Shown: in pieces, positions 1-8,231 of the stretch
Position numbering within the stretch: the stretch's first letter is position 1
Layout: each line of letters starts with the position of its first letter
From: Rhodocyclaceae bacterium
Lineage (GTDB): Bacteria > Pseudomonadota > Gammaproteobacteria > Burkholderiales > Rhodocyclaceae
Reading direction: 5' to 3'
Length of the DNA: 64,000 bases
Assembly: GCA_023150275.1 (NCBI GenBank)
Contig: JAKLLG010000001.1
Coordinates: 62,001 to 126,000 of the forward strand
The notes under the pieces: generated by a model
Databases searched by the model: none
Told to the model about the DNA's origin: nothing
The model's input: the letters and a program-made list of their open reading frames with translations, nothing else
Made by a program: the position numbers and the translations under genes

Positions 1-2
1 AC

Positions 3-1610
3 GACCTGCCGCTGCTCGGCAATGTCGAACTGATGTACGGCGTGCCGATGCTGATGGTGCTGATCATCGTCTGGCGCAGCATCGGATCATTCCTCGGCAA
101 CTACTACATCGCCCGTGTCTCGCTCGGCCTGATCGAGGAGTTGCGCGTCCGCCTGTTCGATTCACTGCTGCGTCTGCCGAACACCTATTTCGACAACAAC
201 AACTCCGGGCACCTGATTTCGCGCATCACCTACAACGTCACGATGGTCACCGGCGCGGCGACCGATGCCGTCAAGACGATCATCAGCGAGGGGCTGACCG
301 TCGTCTTCCTGTTCGGCTACCTGATGTGGATGAACTGGAAGCTGACGCTGATCATGCTCGCGATCCTGCCGATCATCGGCAGCATGGTCGGCATTGCGAA
401 CCGCAAGTTCCGCAAGCAGAGCAAGAAGATCCAGGCCTCGATGGGCGAGCTCACGCACGTCGCGTCGGAAACCATCCAGGGCTATCGCGTCGTGCGCAGT
501 TTCGGCGGTGAAGATTACGAATCGCGGCGCTTCCGCGCGGCCAGCGCAGATAACACGGGAAAGCAGCTGCGCATGGTGAAGACCGGCGCCACCTTCACCC
601 CGGCCCTGCAGCTCGTCACGTTCAGCGCGATGTCGGTGGTGCTCTTCCTCGTGCTGTTCATGCGCGGTGACGCCACGGCCGGCGATCTGATCGCCTACAT
701 CACGGCCGCGGGATTACTGCCGAAGCCAATCCGCCAGCTTTCGGAAGTCAGCGGCACGATCCAGAAGGGGCTCGCCGGGGCGGAGAGCATTTTCGCGCAA
801 CTCGACGAACGCCCCGAAACCGACGCGGGCACCATCGAACGGGAGCGCGTCAGCGGGCGCATCGATATCCGCAAGCTCAGCTTCCGTTACCCCGGGACCG
901 AGCAGACCGTCCTCAACGAAATCGACCTGACGGTCGAGCCAGGGCAGATGGTCGCCATCGTCGGTCGCTCCGGCAGCGGCAAGTCGACGCTGGCGAACCT
1001 GCTGCCGCGCTTCTACCATCACCATGACGGGCAGATCCTGATCGACAGCGTCGACGTTGAGCAATACACGCTACGCAACCTGCGCCGGCACATAGCACTG
1101 GTGACGCAGCAGGTCGTTCTGTTCAACGACACGATCGCCGCCAACATCGCCTACGGCGACCTCGCCGGCACGCCGCGCGCGGCGATCGAGCAGGCGGCGG
1201 AAGCGGCCTATGCGCGGGAATTCATCGAACGCCTGCCGCAGGGTCTCGATACCCTGGTCGGCGAGAACGGCGTATTGCTTTCCGGCGGACAGCGCCAGCG
1301 CCTCGCAATTGCCCGCGCGCTGCTGAAGAATGCGCCGATCCTGATCCTGGACGAAGCCACCTCGGCACTCGACACCGAGTCGGAACGCCATATCCAGGCC
1401 GCGCTTGACGAGGTGATGAAGGGGCGAACGACGCTGGTCATCGCACACCGATTGTCGACGATCGAAAAGGCGGACATCATCGTCGTCATGGATCAGGGCC
1501 GCATCGTCGAGCGCGGCACGCATGCCGAGCTGCTTGCCGCGAACGGCCATTACGCGCGGCTGCATGCCGTGCAGTTCAAGGACGAACCATCTCCCGACAG
1601 CTCCGTCTGA
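3..1610 (+). CDS. msbA: Lipid A export ABC transporter MsbA (5' end outside window)
   Basis: The gene encodes a fused permease/ATPase half-transporter that flips core-lipid A across the inner membrane. The reading frame is already open at the window edge and 535 residues are visible, so about 50 N-terminal residues are missing from a family length near 580-590. The N-terminal part is the six-helix ABC exporter membrane domain. The nucleotide-binding domain follows, with Walker A GRSGSGKST (about nt 961-987), signature LSGGQRQR (about 1276-1299), Walker B ILILDEATSALD (about 1339-1374) and the H-loop VIAHRLST (about 1438). It converges on the LPS kinase gene with only 7 bp between the stops. 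The LPS-core operon next door supports msbA over other ABC exporters. Confidence 0.92.
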   Translation, partial: DLPLLGNVELMYGVPMLMVLIIVWRSIGSFLGNYYIARVSLGLIEELRVRLFDSLLRLPNTYFDNNNSGHLISRITYNVTMVTGAATDAVKTIISEGLTVVFLFGYLMWMNWKLTLIMLAILPIIGSMVGIANRKFRKQSKKIQASMGELTHVASETIQGYRVVRSFGGEDYESRRFRAASADNTGKQLRMVKTGATFTPALQLVTFSAMSVVLFLVLFMRGDATAGDLIAYITAAGLLPKPIRQLSEVSGTIQKGLAGAESIFAQLDERPETDAGTIERERVSGRIDIRKLSFRYPGTEQTVLNEIDLTVEPGQMVAIVGRSGSGKSTLANLLPRFYHHHDGQILIDSVDVEQYTLRNLRRHIALVTQQVVLFNDTIAANIAYGDLAGTPRAAIEQAAEAAYAREFIERLPQGLDTLVGENGVLLSGGQRQRLAIARALLKNAPILILDEATSALDTESERHIQAALDEVMKGRTTLVIAHRLSTIEKADIIVVMDQGRIVERGTHAELLAANGHYARLHAVQFKDEPSPDSSV

Positions 1611-1617
1611 GCTGCAT

Positions 1618-3045
1618 TCAGACCGGTGGCAGGGAGCGCTCCAGCCAGGCGGTGAGCACCGAATCCGCCGGCCAGTTGCGCAACAGGCGCGCGCGATCGC
1701 GCTGCCACGCCTTGCGCCATGCCGCCTCGCTGCGATGCTGCGTGCACGCGTCGAGATCGATCAGCCAGATTCTGTTTGCATGCCAGAGAAGATTGCTGGC
1801 CTTCAGGTCGCCATGCGTGATGCGTTCACGGGCCAGCGTGGCGAACAATGCCACGATCGCCGCTGCCTCACCCTCCCCCGGTATGCGCTCAGGCGAGAAG
1901 TGCTGCGCGAGGCTTGTACCCGGGCAATGTTCGTTGATCAGCCAGGCCCGGCGACGCAAGGGTCCCAGCCGCTCCTCGATCAGCGCCAGCGGCGCCGGCG
2001 TCGCGATACCGAGCAGTTGCAGGCGATGCCCCTCCCGCCAGGAATGCCAGGCGCGACTCGGCCGCCACAGGCGCGATAACGCATGGCGCAGGTTCTTGAT
2101 GTTGTAGCGCTTGACAACGAACGAAGCATCGCCCGCGTTCACACGGGCGACAGTACAGGTATTCCCGGACTTGAGGCGCGTGCCGGCGGTGATCGCCGCA
2201 TCTGGGTCGGCGAGCAGTCCGGCGAGGCGCGGACCCGCCTCGCGCAGCACCGAAACGAAACGCTTCGCGTCCTGCTCAACGGCGAACAGCGAGCAGTCGC
2301 GCACGCACTTGCCGAGATAGTCGCGCACCCGCCAAGCGCGCGCGGCAGCGATCCGGCCTTGCAACAACGACAAGTCAACGCCAGCGACGCCATCAGCGGC
2401 ACGATACGCCGCCAACAACTGCTCCGCAGCGACATCCCACGCCGCCGGCAACTGCGCCAGCAGAAGACCGAGATTTTCCGCGGCCGCCATGGGCGATAGC
2501 GCAACGCCACCGCCCTGTACCGAATCGCCGTCGATCACGAGCAGACGCTCGCCGACACGCAGGAAATTTCCAAGGTGCAGATCGCGCTGCGCAAGCCCTG
2601 CCCGATGCATTCTCGCCAGCATCGCGATCGCCGGCAGCAATGTAGCCAGCGCTGCCGCATCGCCGGGCGCAGGATCGGCCAGGCGCTGCCAAGCCTCGGC
2701 CAGCGACACGGCATCGGCGAGATACTCGCTCACGACTACGTGAATACCGCCCGGCAGACGCGCAGCGAAGCGCAGTTGCGGCGTCGGGATGCCGGCTTCG
2801 TGCAGGGCCGCGACTCCTCGCTGTTCGGCCTGCCAGTGGCGCTCACCGCGCTCGGCGATGAACAGTTTTGCGAACACCGTCTGCCCATCGAGATCGGCGA
2901 TGCCGGCGATACGTTTTCCCGGCAGCAGGCGCAGCACCTGCCGCAGGATCAGCGGCGAACCATCGGCAAGCGCCACCGCAACAGGCAAGGGCAGTTCGCG
3001 CCCGGCGCCGCGCAGCTCGGCGGCATCGAGGATGGGCGGCTTCAT
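1618..3045 (-). CDS. Tandem-domain LPS core kinase-like protein (InaA/WaaP superfamily)
   Basis: This 475-residue protein contains two kinase-like units in tandem. The first has a putative ATP lysine at K60, catalytic loop QRDLHLGN at 153-160 and metal motif DGD at 172-174. The second has VVKRY at 310-314, HGDLKASN at 411-418 and DLD at 430-432. These are the HxDLxxxN and DxD signatures of the eukaryotic-like LPS kinase family (WaaP, KdkA, InaA). It is the last gene of the LPS operon, and its ATG overlaps the upstream kinase stop by 4 nt, which sets the start at MKPP. I recall a similar long kinase downstream of waaP in Pseudomonas (PA5006-PA5008 region), so a role in phosphorylating inner-core sugars is likely, but the substrate is unknown. 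Both halves look catalytically complete. Confidence 0.8.
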   Translation of the reverse strand: MKPPILDAAELRGAGRELPLPVAVALADGSPLILRQVLRLLPGKRIAGIADLDGQTVFAKLFIAERGERHWQAEQRGVAALHEAGIPTPQLRFAARLPGGIHVVVSEYLADAVSLAEAWQRLADPAPGDAAALATLLPAIAMLARMHRAGLAQRDLHLGNFLRVGERLLVIDGDSVQGGGVALSPMAAAENLGLLLAQLPAAWDVAAEQLLAAYRAADGVAGVDLSLLQGRIAAARAWRVRDYLGKCVRDCSLFAVEQDAKRFVSVLREAGPRLAGLLADPDAAITAGTRLKSGNTCTVARVNAGDASFVVKRYNIKNLRHALSRLWRPSRAWHSWREGHRLQLLGIATPAPLALIEERLGPLRRRAWLINEHCPGTSLAQHFSPERIPGEGEAAAIVALFATLARERITHGDLKASNLLWHANRIWLIDLDACTQHRSEAAWRKAWQRDRARLLRNWPADSVLTAWLERSLPPV

Positions 3046-3809
3046 TCGCGCCCCTCGAAGAACTTCAGGATCTTGCGCAGACGCCGCTTGTCCGCGACAG
3101 AGAGTGTTTCGTGTCCCGTGTAATCGAGGTAGAAGCGCAGACGTTGCGTGCGCGAGAGGCGGTACTTGCCGATCTTGTCGAGGCAGGCAAGGTCCTTGAT
3201 GATGCGGTAGCGCAGCAGCGGCCCGCGCCAGAAGCCGCCGCTCGGACAATCGATCAGGTAAACAGTGGGCGTGGCCGAAGCGTCGACCAGAACGTTCCGC
3301 CACTTCAGGTCGTTGTGCGCGAATCCTTCCGAATGCATTCTGCGCGTGTGGCGGGCAAGCTGCCGCAGTACCAATGCCATCCAGTGCCGATCGGCAAGCC
3401 GTGGATCGTTGTCGTTGGCCATGCTCCCGAGATCACTCGTGTGCGCAATCTCCTCCGTCACCAGCGCCCCGCGCACAAAATAGCCCTTGTCGCGTTCGAG
3501 CCCCCAGGCCACCAGCGTCGCCGTCGGAATACCCCATTGCTGGAAAAGCAGCAGGTTCTCCCATTCCTTGACCACGCGCTGCGGCGCGATCAGTCCGCGC
3601 AGGCCGAACCAGCGGCGGGTGGCGTTCTTGCCGTTACCGATATAGCGCTTGACGTAGTAGCGGATGCCGTCGGCCTCCACGCGCACGACATGCGACAGCG
3701 GGTCGCTGGCAATCGGTTCGCCGTTCGCCGAGAAGGTTGACGGCAGGGTGCCGAAGAGCCGTTCAGCCGCCCCCCCGCGGAAATCCGGATTGAATTGCCA
3801 GCGGATCAT
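3042..3809 (-). CDS. LPS core kinase, InaA/Kdo-kinase family
   Basis: A 255-residue single-domain kinase of the lipopolysaccharide kinase (InaA) family. Visible motifs are the ATP-site lysine in YVKRY (52-56), the catalytic loop HNDLKWRN (165-172) and the metal-binding IDCPSG (186-191). It probably phosphorylates a heptose or Kdo of the LPS inner core at the cytoplasmic face before export by MsbA; the exact sugar cannot be read from sequence. It overlaps the waaP stop (ATGA, 4 nt) upstream and the tandem kinase start downstream, so the three kinases are translationally coupled. It resembles the small kinases that follow waaP in Pseudomonas core clusters (wapP/wapQ type), but I do not assign a symbol. 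Confidence 0.82.
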   Translation of the reverse strand: MIRWQFNPDFRGGAAERLFGTLPSTFSANGEPIASDPLSHVVRVEADGIRYYVKRYIGNGKNATRRWFGLRGLIAPQRVVKEWENLLLFQQWGIPTATLVAWGLERDKGYFVRGALVTEEIAHTSDLGSMANDNDPRLADRHWMALVLRQLARHTRRMHSEGFAHNDLKWRNVLVDASATPTVYLIDCPSGGFWRGPLLRYRIIKDLACLDKIGKYRLSRTQRLRFYLDYTGHETLSVADKRRLRKILKFFEGRE

Positions 3810-4711
3810 GCCTCACCCTTCGGAGCGAACTTCTTGAGATAGCGCTTCTGCAAGCGCGCCGCCTCGCGGTTGAGGTGTTCGATCAGGCCCGCCTCGTCGC
3901 GCAGGACGTCGCGCAATGGCCGGTCGAAATACAAACGCAGGAAGCGCAGGAAATCACGCTGCGTCAGGCCGATTTCGAGAGCCGAGAAATAGAGCGACGC
4001 GAGATCCTTGTCGCGCCAGCGGCGTGGCGTCTTCGCACGCAACTGAGCCCGATGCAGGTCAATCAGCGACAGCTTGAACGCCGCCACCGTCGGCGCCGGG
4101 TCGAGGTGCAGCAGGAAGTGGCAGATATAGAAATCCCGATGATTGACACCGCCTTCGTGCATGCGCCGCGCCATCGTGGCGACGCGCCCGATCAGCGCGC
4201 GCTTGAAGCGTGGAGCCGGTGGCCGGGCCAGCCAGTCGCGGCAAAAATCTTCCAGACTCACCGTCGGCGCCAGTTCCTCGGTGACAATGAACGAGTGCTG
4301 CGCCGCCGGGTTGCCGCCCTGCGCGCCATAAGCCACCGCACGCATCGTATCGACGCCAAGTTGCTCCAGCCGCCGGATCGCGCGGTATTCGTTGCCGGCA
4401 CCAAGCACCGGTGCGCGCAAGGTCAGCAGGTTCTTGACGATCTCGCCCCAACCGACGCCGCGGTGGATCTTCACGAAATAGCCACGGCCGCCAAGCTCGG
4501 TACGCAGCGTGCGGCGCGCCTCCAGTTCTCGGTACACCTTGCCTTGCAGAGCCTCGACGGCGGCGAAGGGGTCCTGCTTGGCCCACAGGGAGCAGAACGG
4601 TTCTTCGAGGAAGCATTCGTCGGCGTTCGCAAGAAAACGAAGGGCCGTCCCGAGTTTTCTTGCCCCCCCCGGGGGGGCGAACGCCGACAGGCGTTTTCTG
4701 GGGGCACTCAT
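3806..4711 (-). CDS. waaP: LPS heptose I kinase WaaP (RfaP) with extended N-terminus
   Basis: WaaP phosphorylates the first heptose of the LPS core. From about residue 41 the protein follows E. coli WaaP closely: VYRELEARRTLR (59-70), the catalytic HRDFYICHFLL (191-201, with D193 equivalent to the known catalytic Asp), IDLHRAQ (217-223) and RRWRDKD. The gene is 301 residues against about 265 for E. coli. The extra 35-40 residues lie at the N-terminus and are encoded by a nested GC-rich palindrome (nt 4619-4688). The ATG at 4711 overlaps the waaG stop (ATGA), and no ATG, GTG or TTG lies in frame between it and the conserved domain, so the extension is probably translated. Gene order lpxL-waaG-waaP fits an LPS-core operon. 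Confidence 0.93.
   Translation of the reverse strand: MSAPRKRLSAFAPPGGARKLGTALRFLANADECFLEEPFCSLWAKQDPFAAVEALQGKVYRELEARRTLRTELGGRGYFVKIHRGVGWGEIVKNLLTLRAPVLGAGNEYRAIRRLEQLGVDTMRAVAYGAQGGNPAAQHSFIVTEELAPTVSLEDFCRDWLARPPAPRFKRALIGRVATMARRMHEGGVNHRDFYICHFLLHLDPAPTVAAFKLSLIDLHRAQLRAKTPRRWRDKDLASLYFSALEIGLTQRDFLRFLRLYFDRPLRDVLRDEAGLIEHLNREAARLQKRYLKKFAPKGEA
4619..4688. repeat. Nested palindrome inside the 5' end of waaP
   Basis: The arm GTCGGCGTTCGCAAGAAAAC at 4619-4638 is matched by its reverse complement split into two blocks, GTTTTCTTGC at 4654-4663 and GAACGCCGAC at 4679-4688, with a 15-nt loop. The right arm is interrupted at 4664-4678 by a C-run/G-run palindrome. A further partial copy of the arm (GGCGTTTTCTG) follows at 4690-4700. 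The element is in frame with waaP and adds residues without a stop. It looks like a mobile palindromic repeat, but I cannot identify its family. Confidence 0.7.
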
Positions 4712-5829
4712 TGCCGCTCCGCAAGAATGACGTCGGCCGCAACTTCGGCGTTGTCGTAGATGTCGGCCGTCTCGGCGAAGGCGAGACCGTTTGCCTGCCA
4801 GCGGCGGCGCGCCGCGGTGTCGGTCAGCATGCGCGCAAGAGCCTCGTTCAGCGCGGACTGGATGAAGGGTTCCGGCAGCACGATGCCGGCACCGGCCTCA
4901 TCGATGTAGTGCGCATAGCCGCAAACCGCCGTGGTCAGCACCGGCAATCCGGCCACCACGGCTTCGAGCAGCACGGTGCCCGTATTCTCGTTGTAGGCCG
5001 GATGGATCAGCAGGTCGGCACCGAGCAGGAAGCGTGGAATGTCATCGCGCCCCTGCAGGATATCGACGCGATCACCCAGGCCAAGCGAAACCGCCATGCG
5101 CCTGAATGCCGACGGTTCATCGGCGCCGATGGCGATGAGGCGCGTCCGCCGGCGCAGTTCTTCGGGCAGCGCGGCGAATGCATGCAGGCTGCGGTCCAGC
5201 CCCTTGGTCTTGAAGCCGGAGCCGATCTGGACCAGCAGGAACTGCGTGTCAGCCAGCCCGAATTCGGCGCGGAAGCCGGCGCGAATCGCAGCCGCGTTGG
5301 CCGGCGCCCTGCGATCGCGCGCGATGCCCGGCGGCAGCAGATGGAAGCGGTCTGCCGGCGTGCCGTAGTGCTTCACGAACAGCGGCTGCTGCAGTTGCGA
5401 GATCATCAGGATGTCGGTGCGACTGTCCGGTGCGAACACCGCCCGTTCGTAGGCCGCGAAATGCCGGTAGCGGCCGGAGAGCCGGTAGAACGGGTTGCGC
5501 AGGGTCTGCGCCTTGTCCTCGTAACAGGGGTCGGCGGCGAAATAGACATCGAGCCCCGGCATCTTGTTGAAGCCGACGACACGATCGACCGGCCGCGCGG
5601 CCATGTCGCCCTGCACCCAGGCCGTGAATTTCGCGTAGCGACGTGCGTTGGTGATTGCACGCACCGGCACCACCAGCACCTCGAAACCGGCCGGTCGTTC
5701 GCCGCGCCATTCCAGCGTATAGACGCGGATCGCATGGCCGCGTTTCTGGCAGGCGAGCGCAATGCGCATGAAGTCGCGCTGCAGGCCGCCATGCGGAAAG
5801 TACTTGTAGAGACAGAAGGCGAGTTGCAT
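4708..5829 (-). CDS. waaG: LPS core alpha-1,3-glucosyltransferase-type enzyme WaaG (RfaG)
   Basis: A 373-residue GT-B glycosyltransferase (GT4) that adds the first outer-core hexose to heptose II; E. coli WaaG has 374 residues. The start MQLAFCLYKYFPHGGLQRDF and the block VVGFNKMPGLDVYFAADPCYE match WaaG almost word for word. The C-terminal donor domain has HPAYNENTGTVLLEA and the diagnostic GLPVLTTAVCGYAHYI. The start codon is set by similarity and by the one-base TGATG overlap with the lpxL stop at 5829. In E. coli the donor is UDP-glucose; here the sugar could differ (for example galactose or GalNAc). It is cytoplasmic, membrane-associated, and translationally coupled to waaP. Confidence 0.95.
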   Translation of the reverse strand: MQLAFCLYKYFPHGGLQRDFMRIALACQKRGHAIRVYTLEWRGERPAGFEVLVVPVRAITNARRYAKFTAWVQGDMAARPVDRVVGFNKMPGLDVYFAADPCYEDKAQTLRNPFYRLSGRYRHFAAYERAVFAPDSRTDILMISQLQQPLFVKHYGTPADRFHLLPPGIARDRRAPANAAAIRAGFRAEFGLADTQFLLVQIGSGFKTKGLDRSLHAFAALPEELRRRTRLIAIGADEPSAFRRMAVSLGLGDRVDILQGRDDIPRFLLGADLLIHPAYNENTGTVLLEAVVAGLPVLTTAVCGYAHYIDEAGAGIVLPEPFIQSALNEALARMLTDTAARRRWQANGLAFAETADIYDNAEVAADVILAERQ

Positions 5830-6695
5830 CAGGCGGGGGCGGAATCGTTGACCGGCGGCGCCTCGACACCGCGCGGCTGTTTGTAGCGGTTGTAGCCCCA
5901 CAGATACTGGCCGGGGCATTCGCGCACGAGCACTTCTATTTCGCGATTGATTGCCGCCGCTCGGGTTTCCAGGTCGCCTTCGAGCGGCATCGTCGGTGGC
6001 CGGAAATGCAGGCGGAAGCCGGCACCACCGGGCAGGCGCTCGCCGAAGGCCATCAGCACCGTCGCGCCGGTTTCGGTGAGCCGCGCGGCCAGCGTCATCG
6101 TATAGGCCGGGCGGCCGAAGAACGGCAGCCACTTGCCCTCGCCGACCTTGGGCGCCTGGTCGGGCAGCATGCCAACGGCCTCGCCCTTCTTCAGCGCCTT
6201 GATCAGGCTGCGCACGCCAGAGAGGTCGGCGGGTGCCAGCTTCAACATCGGCCGCGCGCGGCCGGCCTCGATCATCTCCTGCACCACGGCGAAGCGCGGC
6301 GGGCGGTAGAGCACGGCGATTGGCGCATGGGCCGCGTAATACTGTGCGGTAATCTCGAAGCAGCCGAGATGCGGCGTCAGGAAGACGATGCCCCGCCCCG
6401 CCGCCTGTGCGGCTTCGACATGTTCCCAGCCGCGCACTTCGCGGATCAGCGCGACAGCCTCATCGAGCGGATGCAGCCAGATCTTCGGCAGCTCGAACAC
6501 CATGCGCCCGGCCGCCGCAACGGCGTCGCCGCGCGCCGCATGAGCGCTTTCCTCGCCAAGCGCCTGCGCCATGAAGGCCCGCAGGTGGCGGCGATAAGTT
6601 GGCGAGCACAGATAGGCCAGCCAGCCGGCGGCCGACCCCAGCGCATGCAGGAGCGGCAGGGGCAACGCGGCGAGGAGACGGAAGAGAAAACGCAT
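5829..6695 (-). CDS. lpxL: Lipid A biosynthesis lauroyl/myristoyl-type acyltransferase (LpxL/HtrB family)
   Basis: A 288-residue inner-membrane acyltransferase that adds a secondary acyl chain to Kdo2-lipid A. The hydrophobic N-terminus (about residues 3-30) acts as membrane anchor. The catalytic HX4E motif is HLGCFE at 109-114, followed by AVLYRPPR and the GMLPDQ block typical of LpxL/LpxM proteins. The ATG at 6695 gives the normal family length; longer reading frames upstream lack family similarity. It is the first gene of the minus-strand LPS operon and is divergent from metK across 291 bp. Chain-length preference, and LpxL versus a paralogous acyltransferase, cannot be decided from sequence alone. 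Confidence 0.88.
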   Translation of the reverse strand: MRFLFRLLAALPLPLLHALGSAAGWLAYLCSPTYRRHLRAFMAQALGEESAHAARGDAVAAAGRMVFELPKIWLHPLDEAVALIREVRGWEHVEAAQAAGRGIVFLTPHLGCFEITAQYYAAHAPIAVLYRPPRFAVVQEMIEAGRARPMLKLAPADLSGVRSLIKALKKGEAVGMLPDQAPKVGEGKWLPFFGRPAYTMTLAARLTETGATVLMAFGERLPGGAGFRLHFRPPTMPLEGDLETRAAAINREIEVLVRECPGQYLWGYNRYKQPRGVEAPPVNDSAPA

Positions 6696-6786
6696 CGGGA
6701 AGCGATCGGAGGGTTCGAACCGGTTTGGGTTTGGGCAAATCGTTGGGGCTGCGGTTGGCGGATTCTCGCAGGTTCGGGCCGCAAGT

Positions 6787-6814
6787 TTGCCGGCCGGGCG
6801 AAAAAGGCTACAAT
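6787..6814 (+). promoter_or_regulatory. Sigma70-type promoter for the metK leader
   Basis: TTGCCG at 6787-6792 and TACAAT at 6809-6814 are separated by 16 bp. Transcription would start near 6821, giving a leader of about 165 nt before metK. The prediction rests on hexamer match and position only. Confidence 0.55.
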
Positions 6815-6820
6815 TATCGT

Positions 6821-6970
6821 TCCGCCGAGTTAATAGGACAACTTGCAGGGCGGCAAGGGGAGAAACCGGGTACGTGACGCACGTATCGCCATTCCCTCTC
6901 AAATACTGCTAAAGCGTTCGTCTGCTCGAAACCCCGGAGCCGGCAACGCCGGATGAACCGGGGTTTTTTT
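6821..6970 (+). promoter_or_regulatory. Structured metK leader ending in an intrinsic terminator (attenuator candidate)
   Basis: The leader contains hairpins CTTGC/GCAAG (6842-6846 with 6853-6857) and TACGTG/CACGTA (6871-6876 with 6880-6885). The terminator stem AAACCCCGG (6929-6937) pairs perfectly with CCGGGGTTT (6958-6966), enclosing a second small hairpin CCGGC/GCCGG (6940-6944 with 6948-6952), and runs into seven T residues (6964-6970). The T-run ends only 16 nt before the metK ATG and just before its Shine-Dalgarno site. Transcription starting at the predicted promoter must therefore read through to express metK. I do not recognise it as SAM-I, SAM-II or another named class. It could instead be a short independent RNA. 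Confidence 0.6.
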
Positions 6971-6986
6971 GTTTCTGGAGCAGTTC

Positions 6987-8150
6987 ATGGCTGAATATCT
7001 CTTCTCTTCCGAATCCGTCGGCGAAGGCCATCCCGACAAGGTCGCCGACCAGATTTCCGATGCGGTGCTGGATGCCATCCTGGCCGTCGACCCGACCGGT
7101 CGCGTCGCGTGCGAGACCCTCGTTTCGACCGGCCTCGTCGTGATCTCGGGTGAAATCACCACCAAGGCCCACGTCAATTACCGCGAGATCGCGCAGGAAA
7201 CCGTGCGCCGCATCGGCTACACCGACAGCGACATCGGCTTCGACTACAAGTCCTGCGCCATCCTCACCGCCATCAACACCCAGTCGCCCGACATCGCGCA
7301 GGGCGTTAACGAAGGCCAGGGCCTGGACCTCGACCAGGGCGCCGGCGACCAGGGCCTGATGTTCGGCTACGCCTGCCGCGAAACCGAAACGCTAATGCCC
7401 TTCCCGATCTACTACGCGCACCGCATCATGCAGCGCCAGGCCGAAGTGCGCCGCGACGGTCGCATCAACTGGCTGCGCCCGGACGCCAAGTCACAGCTGA
7501 CGGTGAAATACGTCGACGGCAAGCCGGTCTCGATCGACACCGTCGTCGTGTCGACCCAGCACAGCCCGGACGTCTCGCACGCCCAGCTGTCGGAAGCGGT
7601 GATCGAGGAGATCATCAAGCCGGTGCTGCCGAAGGACATGCTCACCGACAAGACCCGCTATCTGGTGAACCCGACCGGCCGCTTCGTTGTCGGCGGCCCG
7701 CACGGCGACTGCGGCCTGACCGGCCGCAAGATCATCGTCGACACCTACGGCGGTGCCGCGCACCACGGCGGTGGCGCCTTCTCCGGGAAGGATCCGTCGA
7801 AGGTCGACCGCTCGGCCGCCTATGCCGGCCGCTACGTGGCGAAGAACGTCGTTGCCGCCGGCCTCGCCGACCGCTGCGAAGTACAGGTGGCCTACGCGAT
7901 CGGCGTCGCCCGTCCGGTCTCGCTGATGGTCAACACCTTCGGCACCGGCAAGATCAGCGACGAGAAGATCGTCGCGCTGATCGAAAAGCACTTCGACCTG
8001 CGCCCGAAGGGCATCATCCAGACCCTCGACCTGCTCCGTCCGATCTACTCGAAGACCGCTGCCTACGGCCACTTCGGCCGCGACGAGCCGGAATTCACCT
8101 GGGAGCGCACCGACAAGGCCGCCGCGCTGAAAGCCGACGCCGGCCTCTGA
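6987..8150 (+). CDS. metK: S-adenosylmethionine synthetase
   Basis: MetK makes SAM from methionine and ATP. The protein has 387 residues (E. coli has 384) and the typical start [18 protein letters not shown]. Also visible are the loop [18 protein letters not shown]-like [14 protein letters not shown] and the P-loop-like GGGAFSGKD. The ATG at 6987 is preceded by CTGGAG at 6975-6980; a start six codons earlier would fall over the terminator T-run and lacks family support. The gene is single and closed by its own terminator (8170-8200). The leader attenuator suggests control at RNA level. Together with ahcY and metF downstream it forms the methyl-cycle part of this window. Confidence 0.97.
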   Translation: MAEYLFSSESVGEGHPDKVADQISDAVLDAILAVDPTGRVACETLVSTGLVVISGEITTKAHVNYREIAQETVRRIGYTDSDIGFDYKSCAILTAINTQSPDIAQGVNEGQGLDLDQGAGDQGLMFGYACRETETLMPFPIYYAHRIMQRQAEVRRDGRINWLRPDAKSQLTVKYVDGKPVSIDTVVVSTQHSPDVSHAQLSEAVIEEIIKPVLPKDMLTDKTRYLVNPTGRFVVGGPHGDCGLTGRKIIVDTYGGAAHHGGGAFSGKDPSKVDRSAAYAGRYVAKNVVAAGLADRCEVQVAYAIGVARPVSLMVNTFGTGKISDEKIVALIEKHFDLRPKGIIQTLDLLRPIYSKTAAYGHFGRDEPEFTWERTDKAAALKADAGL

Positions 8151-8169
8151 TTTTTCACATTGTCGACAC

Positions 8170-8200
8170 ACAAAGGGGGCGGCGGCCCCCTTTGTCTTTT
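8170..8200 (+). terminator. Intrinsic terminator after metK
   Basis: A perfect 10-bp stem, ACAAAGGGGG (8170-8179) with CCCCCTTTGT (8186-8195) and a 6-nt loop, is followed by CTTTT. It lies 20 nt after the metK stop, in front of the HD-GYP gene. Confidence 0.85.
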
Positions 8201-8231
8201 CCGCCCCGGAAAGCCGGCGCATAATAAGTTC

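Noticed and set aside
6821..6970. Calling the metK leader a SAM-I or SAM-II riboswitch
   Set aside because: Neither conserved core could be found, so only an attenuator candidate is reported.
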